From NCBI RefSeq assembly GCF_016429065.1, contig NZ_JAELTX010000056.1, positions 1 through 34,231 of the forward strand: a DNA stretch of 34,231 bases, written 5' to 3'. The notes under the pieces were generated by a model that made no database searches, was not told the origin of the DNA, and saw only the letters and a program-made list of their open reading frames with translations. The translations under genes were made by a program, and so were the position numbers. The stretch comes from Pedobacter sp. ASV17 (GTDB lineage: Bacteria > Bacteroidota > Bacteroidia > Sphingobacteriales > Sphingobacteriaceae). Position 1 is the stretch's first letter; each line of letters starts with the position of its first letter. Shown in pieces: positions 8,118 through 16,487 of this stretch.

Positions 8118-8567
8118 TTATTTTACGGGGATGCTAAAGCTTACTTCGCTAGGTGGCAAACATTGCTTGTCATCGCATACCATAAATTCAACCTTACCTT
8201 TTACCGTTGTAGTTGCTTTATTCAACTTTATTTTTTGCTGAAAAACAACTTGATCCTCAAAATAGCTTACATCCATTTTAAATACTTTTTCATATTTGGT
8301 AATGGGTTTAGGCTCGGTAGTTTTTCCTACCAAAGAGAAATCTTTAGACGTCACAAAGGTAAATTCGGTTTTGTTTGGCCCTCCAGGTTTAAGATTTTGA
8401 GAGTAAAGGTGCCAATTGGGGTCGATGGTAGCTTTGATATAAAGCACCGCTTCGTTTTTGTTAATCTTTTTCGCGGCATACTGCCAATTAACTGGATTCT
8501 CTAATTGAGCAAATGCACTAACGGTCGCCATTACAACCATCGCTAAAACTAAGGTGATTTTTTTCAT
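8118..8567 (-). CDS. Secreted DsbD alpha-domain-like protein (copy 2)
   Basis: A 149-residue exported protein of the same type as its downstream neighbour. The signal peptide is MKKITLVLAMVVMATVSAFA with cleavage before QLENP. The CDDKQC motif places cysteines at 131 and 136, followed by LPPSEVSF as in the DsbD N-terminal family. It probably accepts electrons from the membrane DsbD core and hands them to a distinct set of periplasmic or lipoprotein clients. Two copies in a row suggest specialised clients. It starts 58 bases after birA on the same strand; co-transcription with birA is possible but not shown. Confidence 0.87.
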   Translation of the reverse strand: MKKITLVLAMVVMATVSAFAQLENPVNWQYAAKKINKNEAVLYIKATIDPNWHLYSQNLKPGGPNKTEFTFVTSKDFSLVGKTTEPKPITKYEKVFKMDVSYFEDQVVFQQKIKLNKATTTVKGKVEFMVCDDKQCLPPSEVSFSIPVK

Positions 8568-8625
8568 TTGTTTTTTATAAGTTAGTTCGTTAAACTTTCA
8601 ATATTACAATGTTTCTCTAGGATTT

Positions 8626-9396
8626 CTAAATAAAAGCAACTTCTTTAAATCCAAATTCGAGTGTTTCTCCACTCAAAGACCTGATCCTTAACAAACCAGT
8701 TTCACTAATTCCTTCTATCACTCCTTCAAATACCCTACCATTTTGCTCATAGGTGGCTACTTTATGAAGACGGTAAAGGTTATTAACGTACAATTCTCTA
8801 AGGTTTGTACTTTTTCCAAGCTTCAGTTTTAGATAAAGTTGCTCAATTTGAACACAAATCTCATTCAAAAGCACCATTAAATTCACATTTTGATGTAAAA
8901 TTTGCGATAAAGACACGGGTCGCCCAGCTAATTCTTCTTCAAATTCGCCCTGATTTACATTTAAACCTATGCCAATAATGCTTTGTTTTAACTGACTGCC
9001 AGCTATGACATTCTCTATCAGCACCCCTCCAATTTTTTGATTCCCCACATAAACATCATTTGGCCACTTAATACTCAAATGATCTTTTAAATACTTCGAC
9101 AAAACATTGTTTATGGCCACTGAGACCAACATATTCAGCTCAAACTGTCGATCAGCTGCTATAAAAGTTGGCCTTAACAACAAACTAAATGTAAGGCTTT
9201 TACCTGGCTGTGCCAACCAAACGTTACCCTGCATGCCTCTACCCGCATATTGATGGTCTGCCATTATTACAGTTCCTTCGGGCAATGGCTCGGAATTTGA
9301 AGCTAATTTCTTTAAATAATTATTAGTAGAATCAACCGCTGATAATTTGATAAGATTTTGACCAACAAATAATGTTGAAAAAGTGTTATTTTGCAA
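8626..9396 (-). CDS. birA: Biotin--[acetyl-CoA-carboxylase] ligase
   Basis: A 256-residue monofunctional biotin protein ligase, which activates biotin to biotinyl-AMP and attaches it to the carrier domain of carboxylases. The adenylate-binding loop GRGMQG is at 52-57, KWPND at 110-114 and GGVLIEN at 123-129, all in the expected order. There is no N-terminal DNA-binding winged helix, so it lacks the repressor role of E. coli BirA. The C-terminal SH3-like domain is present. It is divergent from rsfS with only 44 bases between the start codons, which must hold both promoters. Confidence 0.95.
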   Translation of the reverse strand: MQNNTFSTLFVGQNLIKLSAVDSTNNYLKKLASNSEPLPEGTVIMADHQYAGRGMQGNVWLAQPGKSLTFSLLLRPTFIAADRQFELNMLVSVAINNVLSKYLKDHLSIKWPNDVYVGNQKIGGVLIENVIAGSQLKQSIIGIGLNVNQGEFEEELAGRPVSLSQILHQNVNLMVLLNEICVQIEQLYLKLKLGKSTNLRELYVNNLYRLHKVATYEQNGRVFEGVIEGISETGLLRIRSLSGETLEFGFKEVAFI

Positions 9397-9440
9397 GTGT
9401 TGATTTTATAATTTATTGAAGACCAAAATTAATTTTTTTA

Positions 9441-9815
9441 ATGGTAAAAAAGAAAAATGCAAACCTTTCTACATACCTATCTGAAATAGCCGTACAAGGC
9501 ATTCAAGAAAAAAAAGGAAGCGATATAGTGAGATTGGATTTAAGGGAACTGAACAGCTCAGTTTCTGACTATTTTGTCATCTGCAATGCAGATTCTTCTA
9601 CCCAAGTCAAAGCAATAGCCGATAGTGTAGAGGATGAAATCTATAAATTAACACAATCCCACCCTTGGAGAAAAGAAGGACAAGACAATGCAGAATGGAT
9701 TATTTTAGACTATCTTGACATTGTTGTCCATATATTTAGAACCGAGAAACGTGATTTTTACGGAATAGAAGACTTATGGGGAGACGCTGAAGCAACCACA
9801 TATAAAAGCGCATAA
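9441..9815 (+). CDS. rsfS: Ribosome silencing factor RsfS
   Basis: A 124-residue protein of the RsfS/Iojap family. It binds ribosomal protein L14 on the 50S subunit and blocks subunit joining when nutrients are short. The conserved segment around SDYFVICNADSSTQVKAIAD, the WRKEGQDNAEW stretch and the DIVVHIF...FYGIEDLWGDA end are all present. The gene starts 44 bases from birA on the opposite strand and is followed after 24 bases by ftsH on the same strand, an arrangement common in Bacteroidota. Confidence 0.96.
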   Translation: MVKKKNANLSTYLSEIAVQGIQEKKGSDIVRLDLRELNSSVSDYFVICNADSSTQVKAIADSVEDEIYKLTQSHPWRKEGQDNAEWIILDYLDIVVHIFRTEKRDFYGIEDLWGDAEATTYKSA

Positions 9816-9839
9816 CCCTCTTAAAAATATTTTACTAGC

Positions 9840-11939
9840 ATGAAACAAGAAAATAATTCAAACGATAAGCCCAACAAACCTGGAAAGCGAATGCCAAATA
9901 TCCCTAAACGCCCTCAAAAAGCTCCAAAATTCAATATTTTTTGGGTTTATGCGGCGATCATCATTGGTCTTCTAGCTATTCAGTTTTTGTTTAGTTCAGA
10001 TAACGCACAACAAGTATCCTACAAAACTTTTGAGCAAGAAATGCTAATCCCTGGGGATGTGCAAAAAATTGTAACCTACAAAGCCGACGATATTGTAAAG
10101 GCCGAAGTTTATATCAAGGACAGCAAAAAAGAAGATCCGAAATACAAAAAATACAAAAACAGAAGCAGTTTTGGCCGTGACACGGGACCGATGGTTACCT
10201 TCAATGCACCATCTCCTGAAATTTTGAGCAAACAACTGGAGAAATCCCAAGCCAATGTTCCTGCTGAAAACCAAATCCCTGTAGAAACCATCTCTAAATC
10301 TAGTGCATGGACAGGTATTTTTGTTCAAGTGATATTGCCATTGTTATTGTTCGCTGGTCTTTGGATCTTCATGATGCGCCGCATGAGCGGTGGCGGTGGC
10401 GGCGGTGGCGGCCAAATCTTTAACATTGGAAAATCAAAGGCAACTTTATTTGATAAAGAAAGCCAAGTGAATATCACTTTTAACGATGTTGCTGGTTTAG
10501 AAGAAGCAAAAACAGAGGTAATGGAAATTGTAGATTTCCTTAAAAACCCTAAGAAATACACCAATTTAGGTGGTAAAATCCCTAAAGGAGCGCTATTGGT
10601 AGGTTCACCCGGTACAGGTAAAACCTTATTAGCAAAAGCCGTAGCAGGTGAAGCACAAGTGCCGTTTTTCTCATTATCAGGTTCTGATTTCGTGGAAATG
10701 TTTGTAGGCGTTGGTGCTTCCAGGGTACGTGATTTGTTTAAGCAAGCGAAAGATAAAGCACCTTGTATCATTTTCATTGATGAGATTGATGCCATTGGAC
10801 GTGCTCGTGGTAAAGGTAGTGTGATGGGTGGTAATGATGAGCGTGAAAACACCCTTAACCAATTACTAGTAGAGATGGATGGTTTCGGTACCGATTCAGG
10901 CATCATTATCCTAGCTGCAACCAACCGTCCTGATGTATTAGACTCGGCTTTAATGCGTCCAGGTCGTTTTGACAGACAGATTTCTATTGACAAACCTGAC
11001 TTGGTAGGTCGTGAGCAAATTTTCAAGGTACACTTAAAACCTATTAAAACTGCTCCTGATGTAGAAGCCAAAAAGCTATCAGCTCAAACCCCAGGTTTTG
11101 CGGGTGCAGAAATTGCCAACGTTTGTAATGAGGCTGCATTGATCGCTGCTCGTCGCAATAAAGAAATGGTAGATATGCAAGATTTCCAAGATGCGATTGA
11201 CCGTGTGATTGGAGGTTTAGAAAAGAAAAACAAGATCATCTCTCCAGAAGAGAAGAAAATTGTGGCTTACCACGAAGCTGGTCACGCTATTGCAGGCTGG
11301 TTCTTGGAGCACGCCAATCCATTGGTAAAGGTATCTATTGTGCCTCGTGGCGTTGCGGCTTTAGGTTACGCACAATACCTGCCAAAAGAGCAGTTCTTAT
11401 ACACTACTGAGCAGCTAATGGACGATATGTGTATGACCATGGGCGGAAGAGTTGCTGAGGATATCATCTTCAATAAAATCTCCACTGGTGCGCTAAGCGA
11501 TTTGGAGCACATTACCCGTATTGCTTACGGTATGGTGAAGATTTATGGTATGAACAAAAATGTAGGTAATGTATCTTTCTACGATCCACATAATGAATAC
11601 AATTTTGACAAGCCTTATTCTGATAGAACTGCAGAAATGATTGACATTGAAGTGCGTAACTTAACCAATGAGGTTTACGACCGCACTAAGCAATTGTTGA
11701 TTGCGAACCAAGAAGGTTTAGAGAAACTTGCTCAGAAACTATTGGAAAAAGAGATCTTATTCCAAACAGATCTAGAGGAGCTTTTGGGTAAACGTCCGTT
11801 TGACAGCCGTACTACTTATGACGAATTTGTAAATGGCGCGACCGTGATCGAGCCTAAACCAGAGGAAATTGTAGTGAACCATACGGAACAAGCCGATGAA
11901 AGCGCTACAAGTATTAATCCAACTGAAGAAAGTAAATAA
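9840..11939 (+). CDS. ftsH: ATP-dependent zinc metalloprotease FtsH
   Basis: A 699-residue membrane-bound AAA+ protease that degrades misfolded membrane proteins and some cytosolic regulators. Two membrane segments (about 32-52 and 158-178) flank a periplasmic domain of about 105 residues. A glycine-rich linker of eight Gly at 184-191 leads to the AAA domain. Walker A is GSPGTGKT at 255-262, with Ser where most FtsH proteins have Pro; Walker B ends at IDEID, 313-317. The zinc site is HEAGH at 478-482 with D554 as likely third ligand. The extended, charged C-terminal tail is variable in the family. It is in an operon with rsfS and closed by a good terminator. Confidence 0.97.
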   Translation: MKQENNSNDKPNKPGKRMPNIPKRPQKAPKFNIFWVYAAIIIGLLAIQFLFSSDNAQQVSYKTFEQEMLIPGDVQKIVTYKADDIVKAEVYIKDSKKEDPKYKKYKNRSSFGRDTGPMVTFNAPSPEILSKQLEKSQANVPAENQIPVETISKSSAWTGIFVQVILPLLLFAGLWIFMMRRMSGGGGGGGGQIFNIGKSKATLFDKESQVNITFNDVAGLEEAKTEVMEIVDFLKNPKKYTNLGGKIPKGALLVGSPGTGKTLLAKAVAGEAQVPFFSLSGSDFVEMFVGVGASRVRDLFKQAKDKAPCIIFIDEIDAIGRARGKGSVMGGNDERENTLNQLLVEMDGFGTDSGIIILAATNRPDVLDSALMRPGRFDRQISIDKPDLVGREQIFKVHLKPIKTAPDVEAKKLSAQTPGFAGAEIANVCNEAALIAARRNKEMVDMQDFQDAIDRVIGGLEKKNKIISPEEKKIVAYHEAGHAIAGWFLEHANPLVKVSIVPRGVAALGYAQYLPKEQFLYTTEQLMDDMCMTMGGRVAEDIIFNKISTGALSDLEHITRIAYGMVKIYGMNKNVGNVSFYDPHNEYNFDKPYSDRTAEMIDIEVRNLTNEVYDRTKQLLIANQEGLEKLAQKLLEKEILFQTDLEELLGKRPFDSRTTYDEFVNGATVIEPKPEEIVVNHTEQADESATSINPTEESK

Positions 11940-11956
11940 GATTTAATTTTTATAAG

Positions 11957-11998
11957 AAATAGGCAGGCTTTATCATAAGCTTGCCTATTTTTGTTTTT
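11957..11998 (+). terminator. Rho-independent terminator after ftsH
   Basis: AAATAGGCAGGCTT at 11957-11970 pairs with AAGCTTGCCTATTT at 11977-11990, with a single G-T wobble and a six-base loop, followed by TTGTTTTT. The stem lies 17 bases past the ftsH stop. Confidence 0.9.
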
Positions 11999-12012
11999 AA
12001 ATCAGCCCGTTG

Positions 12013-12657
12013 ATGAAAGATAATATTACCCCAAAAGAGCTTATGCTCAAAAAGATTAGGAAGGCGCTGCTCGAGAAACGAGACAACCCCTACCCTCATC
12101 TGGAAGAGACCCCATTATATCAGCAAAATGAAGAGGAATTAGAAATCTTATTTGCCGAACAATTGGGAGCGGTTTCTGGTAATTTCATCTTTTGTGAAAA
12201 TGGTGTCGATTTCATTGAAAACATCCTCGTGCTTGCCGACCAATTTAAATGGCGAAAAATTTATTGCTGGGAACCTGAACTACAGGCACTGTTGAGCAAT
12301 TACGAGTTTCCTTTTTACCAAACCGACAAGGATTTTGAGCAGGCAGAAGTGGGAATTACCATGTGTGAAGCATTGATTGCCAGAAATGGTTCGGTAATGG
12401 TCAGCAATCAAAATGCGGCAGGCAGAAGGTTAAGTATTTTTCCTCATCATCATATTGTGATTGCCAGAACAGGACAGCTGGTTTTAGACCTAAAAGACGC
12501 TTTCCAATTGCTGAAAACCAAATATGGGAATCAAATCCCATCCATGGTGAGCACCATTACAGGGCCTAGCCGTACGGCCGATATTGAAAAAACTTTGGTA
12601 TTGGGTGCCCATGGTCCCAAAGAGCTTTTTGTATTTCTAATTGACGATTTCAGTTAA
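12013..12657 (+). CDS. LUD domain (LutC/YkgG-like) protein
   Basis: A 214-residue protein of the LUD family, to which LutC and LutB of the lactate oxidation complex belong. ITGPSRTADIE at 182-192 and GAHGP at 198-202 are the family signature, and an acidic N-terminal helix region precedes the core. An upstream in-frame TTG at 12010 touches the ATG, and the ATG is preferred. No lutA or lutB lies next to it, so a role in lactate use is not supported by context; in Bacteroidota a lone gene of this type after ftsH is frequent and its job is unclear. It follows the ftsH terminator by 14 bases, so it may be transcribed by read-through or from a promoter within the terminator region. Confidence 0.85.
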   Translation: MKDNITPKELMLKKIRKALLEKRDNPYPHLEETPLYQQNEEELEILFAEQLGAVSGNFIFCENGVDFIENILVLADQFKWRKIYCWEPELQALLSNYEFPFYQTDKDFEQAEVGITMCEALIARNGSVMVSNQNAAGRRLSIFPHHHIVIARTGQLVLDLKDAFQLLKTKYGNQIPSMVSTITGPSRTADIEKTLVLGAHGPKELFVFLIDDFS

Positions 12658-12662
12658 ACTAT

Positions 12663-12693
12663 TTTGTTTAATCGTTCAATAGTCTTAAATTTA
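12663..12693 (+). promoter_or_regulatory. Candidate Bacteroidota-type promoter of the FabH-like gene
   Basis: TTTG at 12663-12666 is followed after exactly 19 bases by TAAATTTA at 12686-12693. The consensus for the primary sigma factor in this phylum is TTTG, about 19 bases, then TAnnTTTG; one base differs. Transcription would begin near 12697, about 37 bases before the ATG. In AT-rich sequence a chance match is possible. Confidence 0.45.
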
Positions 12694-12733
12694 TACTAAA
12701 TACCAAATTGGTTTAAAGTGTAATTTAATAACT

Positions 12734-13804
12734 ATGAGCAAAATTCGATCGGTGATTACCGGTACGGGCAGTTATATTCCTGAAAAAACTATCTCTGGCA
12801 AACATTTCCTTGAGCATACCTTTTTTGACGGTGGAGTAAAGATTGACAAAGACAACGAAGAAATTATCCAGAAGTTTAGTGATATCACCGAGATTAACGA
12901 ACGACGTTATATTAATGATGACCAACTGAACCACGACATTGGCCGTATTGCCGCACAGCGAGCGATAGAAGATGCCAAAATCGATAAAGAAAACTTAGAT
13001 TACATTATATTCTGTCACAACTTTGGTGACGTAAAGCACAATAGCAATCGTGTAGATATGTTGCCAGCGTTAGCGGCAAAAGTTAAACTTCAATTGGGCA
13101 TTACCAATCCTGATTGCGTTGCCTTTGACTTGATTTTTGGTTGCCCAGGTTGGGTACAAGGCATGATCCAAGCAGATTATTTGATCCGCTCTGGAGATGC
13201 AAAACATGTATTGGTGATTGGCTCTGAAACCTTATCAAGAATTGTAGACCCTCACGATCGCGACAGTATGATATTTGCAGATGGTGCAGGCGCCACTATC
13301 TTAAGTGCAGCAACCAACGACGAATCCAAAGGCATTTTAGCCCACAAAGCGCAAACTCATGCCAGCCATGCCGATATGCTCATTATGGGTGGCAGTAGTA
13401 ATCCAGCGGAAAACAACGGTAACACCTACATTAAAATGAAGGGCCGTAAACTTTATGAGTTTGCAGTCATCACTGTTCCTCAATTAGTCAAACAAGCTAT
13501 AGACAAGTCTGGTGTAGACGTTAAACAAATCAAAATGGTATTTATTCATCAGGCCAATGGTAAAATGGACCACGCCATTATGAAACGTCTATTTAAACTT
13601 TATGGAGAAGATACTATTCCTGAAAAGCTAGTTCCTATGACCATCTCTTGGTTGGGAAATAGTTCAGTAGCCACCGTTCCTACTTTGATAGATTTGGTAT
13701 TAAAAAACAAAGTAGATGGATACGAAATCAAAGAAGGCGATCATGCGGTATTTGCATCCGTAGGTGCAGGCATGCATATCAATGCCATCGTTTATAAATT
13801 TTAG
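12734..13804 (+). CDS. 3-oxoacyl-ACP synthase III (FabH-like) family protein
   Basis: A 356-residue thiolase-fold condensing enzyme. The Cys-His-Asn triad of ketoacyl-ACP synthase III is visible: C137 in FGCPG, H272 in IHQAN, and N309 in WLGNSS. In FabH the enzyme condenses acyl-CoA with malonyl-ACP. At 356 residues it is longer than E. coli FabH (317) and has diverged active-site flanks, so it may act on a different starter acyl group in a specialised pathway rather than in fatty acid initiation. It is not beside plsX or rpmF, where the housekeeping fabH often sits. A likely terminator shared with the convergent gene follows. Confidence 0.88.
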   Translation: MSKIRSVITGTGSYIPEKTISGKHFLEHTFFDGGVKIDKDNEEIIQKFSDITEINERRYINDDQLNHDIGRIAAQRAIEDAKIDKENLDYIIFCHNFGDVKHNSNRVDMLPALAAKVKLQLGITNPDCVAFDLIFGCPGWVQGMIQADYLIRSGDAKHVLVIGSETLSRIVDPHDRDSMIFADGAGATILSAATNDESKGILAHKAQTHASHADMLIMGGSSNPAENNGNTYIKMKGRKLYEFAVITVPQLVKQAIDKSGVDVKQIKMVFIHQANGKMDHAIMKRLFKLYGEDTIPEKLVPMTISWLGNSSVATVPTLIDLVLKNKVDGYEIKEGDHAVFASVGAGMHINAIVYKF

Positions 13805-13817
13805 ACCAAGGAATAAG

Positions 13818-13858
13818 GCAAAGAATAAGGACTTTATGCAGGTGTCTTTATTCTTTGC
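13818..13858. terminator. Bidirectional terminator between convergent genes
   Basis: GCAAAGAATAAGGAC at 13818-13832 pairs with GTCTTTATTCTTTGC at 13844-13858, with one wobble pair. It is centred between the FabH-like gene and the oppositely oriented TPR-like gene, 13 bases after one stop and 25 bases before the other. Pyrimidine-rich sequence follows on the plus strand. Confidence 0.75.
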
Positions 13859-13883
13859 TCCTTTATCTTTACCCCTTATCCAC

Positions 13884-15365
13884 CTATTCTATTCTTTTTA
13901 ATGCCTGCTTGGCTTCGTTCTCAATACTGTTCTCGTATTCATGGCCTTTCATATCTATGGCCAAGCGAAAACAAGCTTTAGCTTTCACAAAATTCTTTTT
14001 CCTTTCATAGATATTTCCCGCAAGCACCGCAGACTTCGCAGCATAATAATATTTAAGTCCTTTGCCCAAATTAATGGCATTTTGGTATTGAACAAGCGCC
14101 GCATCATCTTTTCCCAAATCATCATTTACACGGGCCAATCTGTAGGCATATTCTGTCTTATCTTTATTATTATTGAAATCATCCGCTTTGCTAGCGCTTA
14201 ACACTTCTAAGGCTTTACTTAAATAACCACCATCATACAACAAACGAGCTTTTAACAACACCAATTGTGGCCTAGGAGCATTAGCTTCATTAAGCGCCTG
14301 CTTATCCTTTTCTGCATAGGTGTTCCCCTTACTTTTCACTTGACTGATGAAATTGTTAAAGCCAGCGGTATCTTCCTTCAACAGAGAAATCCAAGCCATA
14401 TGCAAATAGGTGTCTTTAATGTAGTTAACCCCTTGGTTATGCTGTAAAAACTGATTAAAATTAGAAGAAGCACCGACATCAAGCTTGTTTAAACGAGCCA
14501 CTCCGAGCAAATAATCCAGATAGGCAAAAGGTTGGTAGGCATTTCCCTTAGGTCTGCTTTCCAAAATTTCAATAGCCTGTTCGCTTTTGCCATTTCGAGC
14601 ACATACGTAGGCCTGCATATAGCTTTTCAACAAACTACTGTCGGCAATACGAGCGGTATATTTCATGGTTTTAGCATAAGCTTGCGGGCTTTTGGCTACG
14701 TCCGACAACAGGTAGGCATAGTAAAAAATCACTTCTTCATAAAAAGGCTCGTAAGTAGATTTCGGAAGATTTTCTGCCAACTGGTCTAATTGCGCTAATC
14801 CAGTTTGTACGTCACCTTTCACACCAAAGGTAGACAAGGCCGATTTCATAAAACCATCGGGCAAGGCGCCGATCACCACATTAATTAAACCCAAACCCTT
14901 ATCGTTTAAATGAAATGAAGGGAATTTTTTCTGATTATCCTTAAGTAAGCTATTGGCCCTGTTAATTTCACGTGAGGCGGCAAAATAAGCCCCATATCGA
15001 CTTCTAATTAATGCCCATTGCAAATTGATCTCCGCCTGTGCATATAAGTAATAAGGTGAGCTTTTATCGTCTCTACTGATTTGGTCTAAACGACTGGCTT
15101 TATTCGGTTCAAGTTTTTCAAATTCCGCTTTGCTCTCGGTAGTAAGCAAGTAAAAATAATCTATATAATTCTCTAACAGGGGAATGATAGCGTTATTAGG
15201 TCTCGCTTTTTTCTCCGCGGCAATCAGCTGTTTTGCAGTAGCAAGTTTTAGTTCAAAAATACTTTGATAGGCTTTTACACAATTTGCATTGAAATCGAAA
15301 TTGGCTGATGCCACAAACGGTGATAACAGGAAGAAGAGAATGGAAAGACGGAAAATAAGTTTCAA
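13884..15365 (-). CDS. Exported TPR-like repeat protein
   Basis: A 493-residue protein made of helical repeats after a signal peptide (MKLIFRLSILFFLLSPFVASA, cleavage about residue 21). TPR-type patterns are clearest in the C-terminal half, such as residues about 365-480 (LLYDGGYLSKALEVL, GKDDAALVQYQNAINLGKG, KKNFVKAKACFRLAIDM). It is probably a periplasmic scaffold or outer-membrane-associated protein; no lipobox is seen. The start codon is TTG: an in-frame stop lies 8 codons upstream and no ATG fits, while the TTG gives a good signal peptide. It is transcribed alone, and I cannot assign a partner. Confidence 0.8.
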   Translation of the reverse strand: MKLIFRLSILFFLLSPFVASANFDFNANCVKAYQSIFELKLATAKQLIAAEKKARPNNAIIPLLENYIDYFYLLTTESKAEFEKLEPNKASRLDQISRDDKSSPYYLYAQAEINLQWALIRSRYGAYFAASREINRANSLLKDNQKKFPSFHLNDKGLGLINVVIGALPDGFMKSALSTFGVKGDVQTGLAQLDQLAENLPKSTYEPFYEEVIFYYAYLLSDVAKSPQAYAKTMKYTARIADSSLLKSYMQAYVCARNGKSEQAIEILESRPKGNAYQPFAYLDYLLGVARLNKLDVGASSNFNQFLQHNQGVNYIKDTYLHMAWISLLKEDTAGFNNFISQVKSKGNTYAEKDKQALNEANAPRPQLVLLKARLLYDGGYLSKALEVLSASKADDFNNNKDKTEYAYRLARVNDDLGKDDAALVQYQNAINLGKGLKYYYAAKSAVLAGNIYERKKNFVKAKACFRLAIDMKGHEYENSIENEAKQALKRIE

Positions 15366-15522
15366 GGGTGTTACGGTTATAGATTACAATTTAGCTAAAC
15401 AAAGCTATATAACGTATTTATTTATGGGTTGTTTTTAAAAACCCATCAAATTTCCGCTTCTAATTAGGAAAATCCCACTAATACATTATTTTTCAAAACA
15501 ATAAATTTCACTTAAATGATGT

Positions 15523-15627
15523 ATGGTAGAAGGTAAGTTTACAGGTACACTTGTGATTGGCTCTGGCCTAACTACCTTAGCAACCATTACGGTGGAGAAC
15601 GGTTTGTTTAGTGTGCCTTTCAAATAG
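15523..15627 (+). CDS. Possible small ORF or gene fragment
   Basis: An open frame of 34 codons from ATG to TAG, encoding a peptide that begins MVEGKFTGTLVIGSGL and ends VENGLFSVPFK. The composition (alternating hydrophobic and Thr/Gly residues) looks like part of a beta-sandwich protein rather than random translation, so it could be a remnant of a decayed gene or a small protein. There is no clear ribosome-binding site, and its stop touches a dispersed repeat. It is too short for a firm call. Confidence 0.2.
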   Translation: MVEGKFTGTLVIGSGLTTLATITVENGLFSVPFK

Positions 15628-15683
15628 TCTTCGACAGGCTCAGACTGACAAGCAAAATGTAGCGTTGGGTTACCCTACTCTAT

Positions 15684-15713
15684 AAAAACAAAAAGTCCCG
15701 CACATGCGGGACT
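15684..15713 (-). terminator. Terminator of the NIF3/zinc-ribbon operon
   Basis: AGTCCCGC at 15694-15701 pairs perfectly with GCGGGACT at 15706-15713 around a four-base loop. On the minus strand the stem is followed by TTTTGTTTTTATAG. It lies about 30 bases after the stop of the zinc-ribbon gene. Confidence 0.9.
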
Positions 15714-15743
15714 AATTTTATATTTGGTTGGTTGGATACTAAA

Positions 15744-16487
15744 TTAAGCTTCAGCTAATTCATGTGTTAAAGCCTCATCAACCAAGATACGACCACAGTG
15801 CTCGCAAACAATTACTTTTTTGCGCTGACGGATATCTAATTGACGTTGAGGTGGAATTTTGTTGAAGCAACCTGAACAAGAATCTCTATCGATAGTTACT
15901 ACAGCTAAACCGTTCACTGCATTTTTTCTCAATCTGTCGTAAGCAAACAACAAACGCTCTTCGATGTTTTCTTGTGCTTTTTCAGCTTTTTTAACCAAAG
16001 CTTGCTCTTCTTTCTCCGTTTCAGAAGTGATGGTTTCTAGCTCAGTTTTCTTCGCTTCTAAATCACCTTTTCTTAAATCAAGATTAGCTTTAGCTTTTTC
16101 GTAAATTTCAGTTTTATTGTTAATCTCGAAACCAAACTCTCTAATCTTTTTCTCGCTTACCTGAATATCTAAGTTTTGGATTTCAACCTCTTTAGTTAAG
16201 GCATCGTACTCACGGTTGTTTTTTACATCCTTAAGTTGTGTATCATATTTTTTGATCAAGTTTTGAGCTTCCTTGATCATGTTTTTACGATTTACAATAG
16301 CATCTTCCGTATCATCCAACTCTGCTTTGATCTTTTGGATACGGGTTTCCAAACCAGCTACCTCATCTTCCAAATCGGCAACCTCAATTGGCAACTCGCC
16401 TCTAATTTGGCGTATTTTATCAATCTTGGTATGTATGTTTTGTAATTCGTATAAAGCCTTTAGCTTCTGCTCTACTGTTTGTTCCAT
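15744..16487 (-). CDS. Coiled-coil protein with C-terminal C4 zinc ribbon
   Basis: A 247-residue cytosolic protein. Residues about 5-180 are nearly all charged heptad helix, predicted coiled coil. The C-terminus has a zinc ribbon with CSGC (C204, C207) and CEHC (C228, C231), as in the family of the Helicobacter flagellar protein HP0958 and related zinc-ribbon proteins. It is translated with the NIF3 gene: the ATG overlaps the upstream stop (TAATG). The pair occurs together in many Bacteroidota. The function is not established in this phylum; binding of nucleic acid through the ribbon is a plausible inference. Confidence 0.9.
   Translation of the reverse strand: MEQTVEQKLKALYELQNIHTKIDKIRQIRGELPIEVADLEDEVAGLETRIQKIKAELDDTEDAIVNRKNMIKEAQNLIKKYDTQLKDVKNNREYDALTKEVEIQNLDIQVSEKKIREFGFEINNKTEIYEKAKANLDLRKGDLEAKKTELETITSETEKEEQALVKKAEKAQENIEERLLFAYDRLRKNAVNGLAVVTIDRDSCSGCFNKIPPQRQLDIRQRKKVIVCEHCGRILVDEALTHELAEA

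Larger units (their letters stand above)
15366..15743. other. Intergenic region with hairpins and a short dispersed repeat
   Basis: This 378-base gap holds an inverted repeat ATGGGTT (15424-15430) / AACCCAT (15440-15446) separated by a T/A-rich loop, about 60 bases upstream of the TPR gene start. A short open frame (15523-15627) is listed on its own. At 15627-15652 lies a copy of the motif TCTTCGACAGGCTCAGACTG, known as a dispersed repeat in many genomes. The terminator of the zinc-ribbon gene is at its end. No RNA gene was recognised. Confidence 0.6.

Noticed and set aside
10325..11071. A 248-codon open frame on the minus strand within ftsH
   Set aside because: It lies wholly antisense to a highly conserved AAA domain, and its translation has no domain or signal. 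It is a by-product of codon use in ftsH.
11986..11993. TATTTTTG as promoter of the LUD gene
   Set aside because: It fits TAnnTTTG but lies in the terminator stem and T run of ftsH, where such a match is expected by chance, and it has no -33 partner.
12702..12712. ACCAAATTGGT as an operator for the FabH-like gene
   Set aside because: The palindrome is short and AT-rich, with no second copy or known regulator nearby.
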